Assembly: GCF_006770285.1 (NCBI RefSeq)
Contig: NZ_CP017195.1
Location: 434,001 to 498,000 of the forward strand
Length of the DNA stretch: 64,000 nt
Source: Lactococcus paracarnosus
GTDB lineage: Bacteria > Bacillota > Bacilli > Lactobacillales > Streptococcaceae
Reading direction: 5' to 3'
Shown here: one piece after another, positions 10,225 to 18,219 of the stretch
Numbering within the stretch: the first letter of the stretch is position 1
Layout: each line of letters opens with the position of its first letter
Position numbers and translations under genes: made by a program
Notes under the pieces: model-generated
Databases searched by the model: none
What the model was told of the DNA's origin: nothing
Seen by the model: only the letters and a program-made list of their open reading frames with translations

Positions 10225-10742
10225 GTCAAGAACGCGCAATTTTTGCAGGCGGCTGCTTCTGGTGCATGGTGCAACCCTTTGAGGAGTTGCCAGGTATCCT
10301 GAGTGTCATCAGCGGCTATACCGGTGGTACAACAGAAAACCCAACTTACGAGTCTGTCTTGTCACATCAGACGGGGCACACAGAAGCTGTTGAGATTATC
10401 TTTGACAACACGCTTGTGAGTTATGCCAGTCTAGTTGAGTTATACTGGACCTTAACAGATCCAACTGATGCTTTTGGTCAATTTCAAGACCGTGGTGATA
10501 ACTATCGCCCTGTCATTTTTTACGATACCGAAGCACAAAAAGAGATCGCACAAGCAAGTAAAGCAAACCTGCAAGCTTCAAAACGGTTTGATAAAGAGAT
10601 CGTTGTGACGATCGAGGCGAGTCAGACATTTTGGCCGGCAGAGGCCTATCATCAAGGGTTTTATAAAACAAATCCTGCAAGATATGCCATGAGTGCCCAG
10701 TTAAGACATGATTTTCTCAAAAAACAGTGGGGGAATTCATGA
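10221..10742 (+). CDS. msrA: Peptide-methionine (S)-S-oxide reductase MsrA
   Basis: Repairs oxidised methionine (the S-sulfoxide form) in proteins. 173 residues. The active-site GGCFWCM is near residues 11-17 (catalytic Cys in GCFWC), followed by [13 protein letters not shown] and the HTEAVE segment. No MsrB domain is fused. ATG 10221 overlaps the cvfB stop by 4 bases (ATGA) and its own stop overlaps the next gene by 4 bases, so it is translationally coupled in a cvfB-msrA-yozE operon. No C-terminal resolving cysteine is seen. Confidence 0.97.
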   Translation: MSQERAIFAGGCFWCMVQPFEELPGILSVISGYTGGTTENPTYESVLSHQTGHTEAVEIIFDNTLVSYASLVELYWTLTDPTDAFGQFQDRGDNYRPVIFYDTEAQKEIAQASKANLQASKRFDKEIVVTIEASQTFWPAEAYHQGFYKTNPARYAMSAQLRHDFLKKQWGNS

Positions 10743-10948
10743 GTTTTTACACGTTTTTGATGAAACATCGTGCCTATAAAGAAGTTGATGAAGTCACTAA
10801 ACTTGCTAATCTAGTCTATGAAGATTCGACCTTTCCAAAGCAAGCATCTGATTTTGATGTCATATCAAGTTATTTAGAAACACATGCTAATTTCGCCTTT
10901 AACCTATCGATATTTGATGAGATTTGGGAACTTTATCTAGCCAACTAG
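10739..10948 (+). CDS. YozE-family protein (UPF0346)
   Basis: 69-residue helical protein of the YozE_SAM_like family, function unknown. The start at 10739 gives the usual family N-terminus [11 protein letters not shown]. It overlaps the msrA stop by 4 bases and has GTGGGGG upstream. In streptococci this gene also follows cvfB and often precedes phoH; here phoH is not present and a phzF-like gene follows instead. Confidence 0.93.
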   Translation: MSFYTFLMKHRAYKEVDEVTKLANLVYEDSTFPKQASDFDVISSYLETHANFAFNLSIFDEIWELYLAN

Positions 10949-11006
10949 GATGTAGTGGTGGTGGGATCATCCAGTGTTTTTCGTTGTACCGAAGAAGGGA
11001 TTTAAG

Positions 11007-11868
11007 ATGGTAGAGGTTTATGTCGTTAGTGCGTTTAGTAAAGCAAATGCTGGTGGCAATAGGGCTGGTATCGTACTTGATAGGCCGGACTTAGAGAAAT
11101 CACAAAAAATAGCGATTGCCAAAACGTTAGGCTATTCTGAAACTGCCTTTGTAACCCAATCAAAACAGGCTGATTTTTGTTTGGAATATTTCACCCCAAC
11201 TGAGGAAGTGCCACTGTGTGGACATGCGACCATTGCCACATTTTCACTCTTAAATACATTGGGAAAATTAGATAAAAGTGAGTACACGATAGCCACTAAG
11301 TCTGGTGTTTTAAAGATACAGATTACGCCTGATGGCCTCATTTTTATGGCGCAAAATCCACCTAAATTCTATGAACAATTACAACCGAAATTATTTGCAG
11401 GATGCTTTGACACTGCTTATATAAATGAGATACTACCGATTGAAGTTGTCTCTACAGGCTTGAAAGATATTATCCTACCAATCAAGACTAATCAAGACTT
11501 AATGCAATTGGTACCTAATTTCCAAGCAATAGCCGAGCTTAGCAAAAAAAAAAGCTGTAGTTGGCTTACATGCATTTACACTTGATACACAGGAAAATAG
11601 TGACGACAGTGTTATCAATTGTAGGAATTTTGCACCCCTATATGATATTGATGAGGAATCAGCAACGGGCACTTCGAATTGTGCATTAGCCTGTTACCTT
11701 TTCAAACATGTCGAGCAAAGAGACCAATACGTTTTTGAGCAAGGACACTGCCTTGGTAGCCTATCTCGTATTATTGTTAATTTGTCAAGTCAAGATGATA
11801 CCATCACTTCTGTAAGTGTTGGTGGAGAAGGCTATTTTATTGAGAAAAAATTGTTATTAATTAACTAA
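11007..11868 (+). pseudogene. PhzF-family isomerase, frameshifted in a poly-A tract
   Basis: PhzF-fold protein (diaminopimelate-epimerase-like isomerase) that is split by a frameshift. The N-terminal frame starts at ATG 11007 (GAAGGGA upstream) and runs to 11585, with the typical NAGGNRAGIVL and EVPLCGHATIA segments. The tract of 11 A at 11544-11554 breaks the frame. In another frame, protein similarity continues from AVVGLHAFTL through EESATGTSNCALACYL to the stop at 11866-11868. One extra A (12), or a ribosomal -1 slip on the tract, would restore about 287 residues, the normal family length. It could be a real mutation, a phase-variable tract, programmed slippage, or a sequencing error in a homopolymer. 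The substrate is unknown. Confidence 0.85.
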
Positions 11869-12160
11869 TCTCAATCATGAACATGCAACATAAGGCAGAC
11901 AAACTTGATAACAGACGACATTTGATCAGCATGAGTTGGCAAATTAAAGCTAGAACGTTAGACTAATCCGGTATGCTAGAAGAAGCATAAGATTTTGCTT
12001 GAGACGCTATTTCAAACGATGTGCTACATAGGATAAACGCGTCTTGATATAAACACCAAAATATAAAATTTAAAAACCGAGTAGGGGATGCTTGGTTTTT
12101 TTCTTGTCTTAAAATGACGTTTGTGTCTGCAAACGAAAAAAAGAAGTAAAATAAAAAATT
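11869..12160. other. Intergenic region before the T7SS cluster
   Basis: No convincing gene. It contains the terminator at 12072-12102. An open frame on the minus strand (11963-12250) covers the T7SS promoter and cre and has no coding signal. Confidence 0.6.
12072..12102 (+). terminator. Intrinsic terminator upstream of esxA
   Basis: AAAAACCGAG pairs with CTTGGTTTTT (one G-T pair) across an 8-base loop and continues into a T run. Confidence 0.8.
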
Positions 12161-12180
12161 AAATTGATTGACAAATTCCT

Positions 12181-12223
12181 TTCGTTTTGTTGAACTGTCA
12201 GTATATATTAGAAAGCGCTTTCG
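12181..12223 (+). promoter_or_regulatory. T7SS promoter with overlapping cre box
   Basis: A likely -10 TATATT (12204-12209) is followed directly by AGAAAGCGCTTTCG (12210-12223), a near-perfect palindromic cre. A TTGACA at 12168-12173 is an alternative -35 for a weaker -10 near 12191. CcpA binding here would block start-site access, predicting catabolite repression of the secretion cluster. Confidence 0.75.
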
Positions 12224-12248
12224 ACAATTGGAAGCTAAGGTGATAATC

Positions 12249-12539
12249 ATGGCACAAATTAGTGTAACCCCAGAAGAACTAAAAGAACAAGCACAAGTCT
12301 ATGTACGATCAAAGGAAGAGATTGAGCTAGCGATTCAAAATGTGAACCGTATGAATGATACGATAGCCCAAGAATGGAAAGGTGCAGCGTTTGAAGCCTA
12401 CCTTGAACAATACAACCAACTGTACGTAAATGTTCAAAAATTTGAGGATTTACTTGCGGATATTAACCAACAGTTGACGAGATATGCTGATACGATTGCT
12501 GAACGTGATGCACAAGATGCGCAAAGTTTTGGCTTTTAA
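12249..12539 (+). CDS. esxA: WXG100-family T7SS protein EsxA
   Basis: 96-residue protein with the WXG100 architecture: two helices around a central W43-K44-G45 turn (EWKGAAFEAY). EsxA is a secreted dimer and a core substrate of the type VIIb system. The start ATG 12249 follows CTAAGGTGA. It leads the cluster, downstream of a cre-covered promoter. An intrinsic terminator directly follows its stop, which would leave esxA more strongly transcribed than the machinery genes. The usual C-terminal YxxxD/E export signal is not obvious; the end is AERDAQDAQSFGF. Confidence 0.95.
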   Translation: MAQISVTPEELKEQAQVYVRSKEEIELAIQNVNRMNDTIAQEWKGAAFEAYLEQYNQLYVNVQKFEDLLADINQQLTRYADTIAERDAQDAQSFGF

Positions 12540-13050
12540 AAGTGAGCGCCTTTTGAGGTGCTTTTTTTCATGGAAAAGTCTTGTCCTTATTCTAGGCATG
12601 ATTGGGATATTTGGGTCACTTACAGTCCAGGCTGACAGTGATGGTAGTCTCAAAATAAAGTCAGATATGCTTATGCAAAACCCAATACAATTAGGGGGAG
12701 TGGGAGATTTTCCGATACGTGGGAAACTCTTCTCGTCAGAAGTGAGTAAGTTGCTGGATCAAAAAGACATAGCCTACACTGGCTGGATAAACCAAGCAAA
12801 AGCAATAGATTTTTCCACAACTGCTAAAGCTGTTTCAGATGGTAAACAAGTCCAACAATTGCTTTTTGACAGCTATCAGCCTAAGGTGATTACAACAAAT
12901 ACTCAAGAAAATAACAAACAGTCAAATGAGCTACTGTTGTTAAGTTTTTTTGGTCTGCTATTGCTTAGTGTGTTAGGTGCTATGCTTGGTAGAGGGTATG
13001 GGATGCATAAGCTGAGGAAACAAAGAAGGAGCCGACTAAAGCATGATTGA
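12517..13050 (+). CDS. essA: EssA-like T7SS membrane protein
   Basis: About 177 residues with an N-terminal hydrophobic signal-like segment (LVLILGMIGIFGSLTVQA), an extracytoplasmic part and a C-terminal membrane helix (LLLLSFFGLLLLSVLGAML) followed by a basic tail. That layout, and its position before esaB, fit EssA. Similarity is recognised by architecture and context, not by strong motifs. The start is uncertain: ATG 12508 or 12517 lies inside esxA without a ribosome-binding site. A TTG at 12553 would give a textbook signal peptide but lies within the terminator hairpin. The gene overlaps esaB by 8 bases. Confidence 0.72.
   Translation: MRKVLAFKSERLLRCFFSWKSLVLILGMIGIFGSLTVQADSDGSLKIKSDMLMQNPIQLGGVGDFPIRGKLFSSEVSKLLDQKDIAYTGWINQAKAIDFSTTAKAVSDGKQVQQLLFDSYQPKVITTNTQENNKQSNELLLLSFFGLLLLSVLGAMLGRGYGMHKLRKQRRSRLKHD
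12541..12568 (+). terminator. Intrinsic terminator on the esxA-essA junction
   Basis: AGCGCCT (12545-12551), a TTTG loop, AGGTGCT (12556-12562) and a T7 run. It lies inside the open reading frame of the next gene, so read-through is needed for the rest of the cluster. Confidence 0.8.
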
Positions 13051-13297
13051 ATTGACCCTGCTATATAAGCAACAGACTTTAGATATATTCGTACCGAGAA
13101 AACTAAGCTTTAATCGGTTAAGCTGCCTATTAAAAGAGCCCTTTGCTGAGAATGGGGAGCTATTACCAGATAATTATCTCTTGAAATTTGTTGATAAGAC
13201 AGTTATCATGGCTGAATCCGATTGTTTAGGTGATTTTGGTGTGTCAAATGGCGATAGACTAGAAATTTTTGTAGGAGAAGTAAGTGAAGTTATTTAA
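13043..13297 (+). CDS. esaB: EsaB/YukD-like ubiquitin-fold T7SS protein
   Basis: 84-residue protein with a ubiquitin-like beta-grasp pattern: an IELTLLYKQQTLDIFVPRK hairpin and a C-terminal FGVSNGDRLEIF strand, as in EsaB/YukD, a cytoplasmic T7SS component. ATG 13043 overlaps essA and has AAGGAG upstream. It overlaps essB by 14 bases, so the three genes are tightly coupled. Confidence 0.85.
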   Translation: MIELTLLYKQQTLDIFVPRKLSFNRLSCLLKEPFAENGELLPDNYLLKFVDKTVIMAESDCLGDFGVSNGDRLEIFVGEVSEVI

Positions 13298-14399
13298 TGG
13301 GAAAGCGTATCTAGAGTGTGCCAAATCCGACGATAAGGTTCAAATTATAGTCGATAAAACGCAGTATGATAAAGAAGCAATCACAACGATCCAAAGTTAT
13401 GTTCAGGTCAATCAAATCGGTGATGAGTTAACTCTGATCTATAGTCTGCCTCAGGGTGCTATCCCCTTTGATCAGGTAGCCAATCAGGCTAGAACAAAAC
13501 TAGAAAAATTGCGCTTAGCTAATCAACTGAGTCAGCTAATTGGGTTGACAAATGATTATCAGATTCCCTATTTGCACCCTGAAAATATGTACATGGTAGG
13601 TGAACAGCTAGTTGTTATCCACTCAGGTTTAGCAGGGATTTTGACGCCGGATCATCAAGAAGCAGCACTGTTTTTGGACAATCTCAAATCATTGGTATTA
13701 TCCTTATTTATGCCGAAATTATCTTATGAAAAGATTTTGGCTGGTCTTTCTGCTTTTGATGAGAAATTTGCAAAGCAAGTCGTTGAGGCTGATAGCACAG
13801 AGGATCTTTTTGCTTTCCTTCGTCAAGAGCTGGCACGAATAGAAGCTAAACTCAAAGCAACGAAGCGACTTGTGTCGAAACGCACCTATCAAGTTTATCG
13901 TGTTATTGGTGTCCTTGCGATTATGATCGCACTTATATCGGGTATTTCTTGGTATCGTGCATCTACCTCAGATAAGCAAAAAAGAGACATTATCGAAGCA
14001 CAAACGAGTTTCATCATCAATAACTATGCCAAAGCACAAACAGACTTGGAAAAGTATGAACCAAAAGCCTTGAATAAGTCGGCTAAATATATCCTTGCGG
14101 TATCAAGCATCAATTTAGCTGATTTAACTGCTGCACAAAAACAGGTCGTTTTAAACAACGTATCAATTAAATCGGATGACAACACATTGAACTATTGGCT
14201 CTATATGGGGCGTGGGGAGTTTGAGAAAGCGCTCAATTTACCACAGAACCTTGGCGACGAGCAGTTGACGCTTCTTGCTTATACGGACTTGTATCAGTCA
14301 ACTAAACTCAACGATAAGATGGCTGGTGCTAAGAAACAAAAACGGCTGGCAGATTACAGTAAACAGATAGATGAACTGACGAAAAAATTAGGAAAGTAG
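13284..14399 (+). CDS. essB: EssB-like T7SS membrane pseudokinase
   Basis: 371 residues with an N-terminal pseudokinase-type domain, one transmembrane helix near residues 202-220 (YRVIGVLAIMIALISGISW) and a C-terminal extracytoplasmic helical domain. This is the standard EssB/YukC organisation, and EssB is an essential membrane part of the T7SSb channel. GTG 13284 has TAGGAGAAG upstream and overlaps esaB. Size is a little below the S. aureus protein (about 440). It looks intact. Confidence 0.9.
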   Translation: MKLFNGKAYLECAKSDDKVQIIVDKTQYDKEAITTIQSYVQVNQIGDELTLIYSLPQGAIPFDQVANQARTKLEKLRLANQLSQLIGLTNDYQIPYLHPENMYMVGEQLVVIHSGLAGILTPDHQEAALFLDNLKSLVLSLFMPKLSYEKILAGLSAFDEKFAKQVVEADSTEDLFAFLRQELARIEAKLKATKRLVSKRTYQVYRVIGVLAIMIALISGISWYRASTSDKQKRDIIEAQTSFIINNYAKAQTDLEKYEPKALNKSAKYILAVSSINLADLTAAQKQVVLNNVSIKSDDNTLNYWLYMGRGEFEKALNLPQNLGDEQLTLLAYTDLYQSTKLNDKMAGAKKQKRLADYSKQIDELTKKLGK

Positions 14400-14403
14400 T
14401 AAC

Positions 14404-16572
14404 ATGGGCATTTTTGAAGCAAATGAGATAGAGACAGGGGACCGATTTTTGATAGATAATCGCTTAAATCCGAGTGATTTGATTTTTGTCGTCTATTCAT
14501 TAGGAGATCGGTTAAAGAAAATTAGTTTAACGCAGACGTCACCTTCTGCTAAGTGTTTAGGGTCACTATTTGGTGTTGTGAATAACAAATTACATATTGA
14601 TGGGTGGTCAACTGAGCTAGGCTGTCAGGAGATAAAGGGGACGCGTTTTTTAATCCTGTCAAGAGACAATGCCCGGACTTATTTTTTTATTTTCAATACC
14701 TATAAAAAACTGGTGATTAGTTCAGATGAGTTTGCGGGTATAAAATCACCAGGTAAGACACGACTTATCTTAGATCAAGATCGATTGATTGTTGATATAA
14801 AAGAAGCAGATGTCTATTATAATGATCAAAAAGTCGATGAGCGCATCTTTAGCATCAATGCCTTAGGCCAGTATGAGCTGATGTATGACCCAACTGAGGA
14901 AGTCGTGCAGGGCAAGGATACAAGTGATTTGCCTAGTCAGCTTGATGCAGTGATTACAGAGATTACACATATTTTTGAAGGGGCTAGCTACACACGGCCT
15001 GATCAGCCTTGGCTACCTAATTTAGCAGAAAACATCCCAACACCTCAGGTTAAGTTAGGCACTAAGCCGACCCTTTCTGTACCGTTAGGTCTACTTGATA
15101 TACCAAGTGATCAAGCACAAGTTAATTATGATTTTGACTTGTTAAAACAAGGCAATACAGTCATTTTAGCAAGTAGTGGCTACGGGAAATCCACGCTACT
15201 CCAAACCTTGAGCTTAAACCTGGCCGGGGCCAATACACCAGAACAAGTGCAGCTTAACTTACTAGACTTTGGTAATAATGGCTTATTGCCACTCAAAGAT
15301 CTACCCCATGTAGCAGATATCGTCACACTGGAAGAAACTGAAAAAATGCAGAAAATGTTGGCTGGTATCGTCGCAACTTTAGCTAGTCGTAAACGTGCCT
15401 TTAAAACTGCAGGTGTTGCCAGTCTCGAGCAGTACGAATCTAAGACACAGCTAAGTCTACCTATCATCGTGAATCTCCTAGATAACTATGATGGTCTCAG
15501 CCTTGAGGACAGTCGTAAGCAGCAAATCGATAATTCCTTGTTACAAGTCTTACGTGAAGGCCCTAGTATGGGTGTTTATCTAGTCTTAACAGCTAGCCGA
15601 TTAGGTGCTGTTCGGGCAAATATGATGAGTGCCATCCCAACTAAGCTAGTCCTCTACCTGAATGATGCTGGTGAAGTGACGACAATCATGGGACGTGCCA
15701 GTGTTCAACAAGAGGCTAAAGCAGGTCGAGGTCAAGTCATGCTAGACGTACCAAGGGCAATCCAGTTCTACCTGCCGGTCGCAGGTGAGACTAGTACGAC
15801 ACTACTAGAAAATCTTGAGCAGGCAGTCGCCCAATTAGACCAAAACTGGACAGGGACTAGACCAGCTAAGATTCCGATGGTACCTGAGGAGTTGACGGGA
15901 GAGGTGTTTGAGACGTTTATTCCTGTTAAGGAAGCGAATACCTTATATTTGGGGTTGGACAAGATTTCAGCTGAAATCACCTCGTTTTCTATGTTTAAGG
16001 GCAATGCTTTTGGACTCTTTATGGAAACAAACAAACAGGCTAACCTTATTTTGCCTAGAATATTACAACAAGTGACTAGATTATCAATAGCAGTTGATAC
16101 AGTTTTAATCGATGCATCTGGTAATCTTAAAGCAAACCAAACTGACTTCAATGTCTATATTGACGCATCAGAAGTGAACAATAAGAGTATAGATTTAAAA
16201 GTGTCTATTGGTGTGTTACTTTCAGAAAAGTTGACACCAACAGTTGTTGTCTTTAATGGCTTAGGAGAGTTAAATGGAAAGCTAGTTTTGACAAAAGAAG
16301 AACTCCTTATATTGTTAAATGGTAGCAATGAGCAGTTGCAATTTATATTTATAGATAGTGTAGAGAAAGTTGGCAACAGTTTTGGTGGCATCACTACTCT
16401 TATTAAAGAGAATATCTACCATTTCTTATTCGGTGGTGATTTGAGAAAACAACGCTTTATTGAAAATCTTTCACTTGATGAGACAAAAATCGTACTACCT
16501 CGTTATGTGTTGCATCAGTATAAAGATGAAACATTTGGCACGGTGAACATACCAATGGAGCAAATAAAATGA
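14404..16572 (+). CDS. essC: EssC-like T7SS ATPase lacking membrane segment, D1 and D2 core
   Basis: Only 722 residues against about 1480 for canonical EssC. Residues 1-~142 are an FHA-like N-terminus ending in DVYYNDQK, the FHA2 region. Residues ~146-205 match the tail of D2 and its linker (INALGQYEL, SQLDAVITEI, QPWLPNL). D3 follows with a Walker A SSGYGKST (257-264), LLDFGNNGLLPL, and a Walker B-like LLDNYD (358-363). The C-terminal part (KIPMVPEELTGE onwards) matches the end of EssC. The two transmembrane helices, D1 and the catalytic D2 are absent, while the frame is open throughout. The join is near base 14830. As EssC normally anchors and powers export through D1/D2, this protein is probably soluble and not a working motor on its own. 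An assembly collapse cannot be excluded. It overlaps the next gene by 4 bases. Confidence 0.85.
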   Translation: MGIFEANEIETGDRFLIDNRLNPSDLIFVVYSLGDRLKKISLTQTSPSAKCLGSLFGVVNNKLHIDGWSTELGCQEIKGTRFLILSRDNARTYFFIFNTYKKLVISSDEFAGIKSPGKTRLILDQDRLIVDIKEADVYYNDQKVDERIFSINALGQYELMYDPTEEVVQGKDTSDLPSQLDAVITEITHIFEGASYTRPDQPWLPNLAENIPTPQVKLGTKPTLSVPLGLLDIPSDQAQVNYDFDLLKQGNTVILASSGYGKSTLLQTLSLNLAGANTPEQVQLNLLDFGNNGLLPLKDLPHVADIVTLEETEKMQKMLAGIVATLASRKRAFKTAGVASLEQYESKTQLSLPIIVNLLDNYDGLSLEDSRKQQIDNSLLQVLREGPSMGVYLVLTASRLGAVRANMMSAIPTKLVLYLNDAGEVTTIMGRASVQQEAKAGRGQVMLDVPRAIQFYLPVAGETSTTLLENLEQAVAQLDQNWTGTRPAKIPMVPEELTGEVFETFIPVKEANTLYLGLDKISAEITSFSMFKGNAFGLFMETNKQANLILPRILQQVTRLSIAVDTVLIDASGNLKANQTDFNVYIDASEVNNKSIDLKVSIGVLLSEKLTPTVVVFNGLGELNGKLVLTKEELLILLNGSNEQLQFIFIDSVEKVGNSFGGITTLIKENIYHFLFGGDLRKQRFIENLSLDETKIVLPRYVLHQYKDETFGTVNIPMEQIK

Positions 16573-16979
16573 GCAAAGAACTTGTAGGAAAATTTCTTCC
16601 TTTGGGAAGTATGTTGAAATTAAAAGGAACAGAAGATGATAACTTGCTTTACTTCGTGGTTGCACGTGCAATAAAAGAAAATGAAGCAGCAGAAATCGTT
16701 CCACGTTATAAAGTGGCACCTCATCCATATGGGGATATCCCAACCAAAGCGGTATTTTCTATCGAATCTACTCAGATTAATGAAGTTTTGTTTGAAGCCT
16801 ACGAGGATGAACAAGATAAGACTTTCTTAGATGACTTAATATATCAGATAAGGCATGCACCTAAACAAGCAGTGAAGCAAGAACAAGAAACAGAAATAGG
16901 CAAGGTGGATAAGCTCTCAGAAGCAAATGAAAGAGAGCTATTGATTCAAGACCCATTTTATAAATTTAGAAAGAGGTAA
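16569..16979 (+). CDS. DUF4176-like T7SS-associated protein
   Basis: 136 residues. The N-terminal LPLGSMLKLKG, the middle VAPHPYGDI and NEVLFEAYEDE follow the DUF4176 pattern (LP.GS.V.LK...YPEG...I..V.F.GY.DE). That family occurs in T7SS loci of Firmicutes, with unknown function. ATG 16569 overlaps essC by 4 bases, implying coupling. No membrane segment. Domain assignment is by motif pattern. Confidence 0.7.
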   Translation: MSKELVGKFLPLGSMLKLKGTEDDNLLYFVVARAIKENEAAEIVPRYKVAPHPYGDIPTKAVFSIESTQINEVLFEAYEDEQDKTFLDDLIYQIRHAPKQAVKQEQETEIGKVDKLSEANERELLIQDPFYKFRKR

Positions 16980-16983
16980 AAAT

Positions 16984-17256
16984 ATGGTAAGAATTGCATC
17001 AAATGAAGCGACAGCACAATCAGCTGTTTCAAGTATTTCAAACCTTACGATGCCAAGAGGCAGGACGATTAATCTAGGTCAAAGTACCGTACCAAGTATG
17101 AAAACAGGGGTTGAGGTCTCTAATCAACTATTAGCTAACGTAGAGAAACTAGTTAAAAGGGTGCAAACGCAAGCCGATAAATTTCCAAAACTTGCTCAAG
17201 TGATGGCACGAAGAGATCAACAGCAAACGTTTAATGCAGGAGACGACTTATGGTAA
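16984..17256 (+). CDS. TIGR04197/DUF3130-like small helical T7SS protein
   Basis: 90-residue mostly helical protein beginning MVRIASNEATAQSAVSSIS, similar in layout to the TIGR04197 (Lap1-like) proteins that precede LXG toxins in T7SSb operons. In that family the small protein helps target a toxin partner. Start ATG 16984 has AGAAAGAGG upstream. It overlaps the next gene by 7 bases. No LXG toxin follows, which is unusual. Confidence 0.65.
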   Translation: MVRIASNEATAQSAVSSISNLTMPRGRTINLGQSTVPSMKTGVEVSNQLLANVEKLVKRVQTQADKFPKLAQVMARRDQQQTFNAGDDLW

Positions 17257-17960
17257 AGGATAAAAGTTCTGATGAACGGTATGTTTATTCGCAACAAATT
17301 CTAGCACGAGAGCAACAAATGGATTTGATTGATACAAATTACCAACAGTATGAATTTTGGCAGACAGATACCCTATCTAGTATCGATAACATCTATAACA
17401 GTTGGGAAATAAAAGAAGCAAGCTTACTTGAGCTGAAAAATGTTGATGGGCCTAATTTTGATGGGGCGGCGCTATACGTTAACAATGCGAATGAACTTAA
17501 TGACCAACTTAATGCATTAATTACGAGTAGCAATGAAGCGAGTCAAAGTATTGTAGAAAATGCGCAGACAGTTCAGGATAATTCAAGTGAGTTTGAACGG
17601 CTACTTGCTTCTGCTAATACAACGCAAGCCAATGCTCGAAAAGTATTGTATAATACGACTTATTTAGCAGATACAGGGCTATATGACTTGGATGCAATCA
17701 AAAATTACTATGTAAATTTCTCAAAAGTATTGGCCAATACTAGAACAGTAGGTGTAGATACGACTGCAATCTATGATTTCTTTGTCAAACCAATTGTAGC
17801 CAAAAATACGACACCAGAGAAAAAAGCACAGGATGATAGTCAAAAAGGAGATAATCGGTCAACACTAGTTTTTCTAACAGGTTCGTTTGGCGGTATGTTA
17901 CTGCTAATGGGGTGGCAAAAGCTTGCCATGCTTAAAATGAAAGGAGAAGTGGACTTGTAA
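17250..17960 (+). CDS. Coiled-coil protein with C-terminal membrane helix, T7SS-linked
   Basis: 236 residues, mainly predicted coiled coil, rich in Asn, Gln, Ser and Asp. A single C-terminal transmembrane helix (LVFLTGSFGGMLLLMGWQKLA) near residues 206-226 is followed by a short basic tail, so it may be tail-anchored. I do not recognise a family. ATG 17250 has CAGGAGACGA upstream and overlaps the preceding gene. Co-transcription with the T7SS cluster suggests a role in or derived from it. It has no LXG signature and no toxin domain. Confidence 0.7.
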   Translation: MVKDKSSDERYVYSQQILAREQQMDLIDTNYQQYEFWQTDTLSSIDNIYNSWEIKEASLLELKNVDGPNFDGAALYVNNANELNDQLNALITSSNEASQSIVENAQTVQDNSSEFERLLASANTTQANARKVLYNTTYLADTGLYDLDAIKNYYVNFSKVLANTRTVGVDTTAIYDFFVKPIVAKNTTPEKKAQDDSQKGDNRSTLVFLTGSFGGMLLLMGWQKLAMLKMKGEVDL

Positions 17961-18178
17961 AAAAGACAGGGTTACTAGGCTATCCGAAAAATAGATAGTG
18001 TGTTAAGTAAAGCAAATCAAAACAAAGTAAACATGTAGCAGACAGGAAAGCACTAGGATATGCTCACCCTTTTTGTGACCCAATCAAATCATGCAAATCT
18101 GTTTCTTGCTTAAGCGAGGAATTATCCGGACATTTTTTTGCACATGCCCTGTTAGTAGATAGGCCTTAACATCAAAAA

Positions 18179-18187
18179 GTGGTATAA
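18179..18187 (+). promoter_or_regulatory. Extended -10 promoter of the P-loop kinase gene
   Basis: TGGTATAAT at 18179-18187, giving a leader of about 27 bases with GAAAGAGG before the TTG start. Confidence 0.65.
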
Positions 18188-18219
18188 TCAGATTTATCAA
18201 TTTAAGAAAGAGGTCTGTT

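Noticed and set aside
11963-12250. 95-codon open frame on the minus strand before esxA
   Set aside because: It runs across the terminator, promoter and cre of the T7SS cluster, has no ribosome-binding site, and its product is low-complexity.
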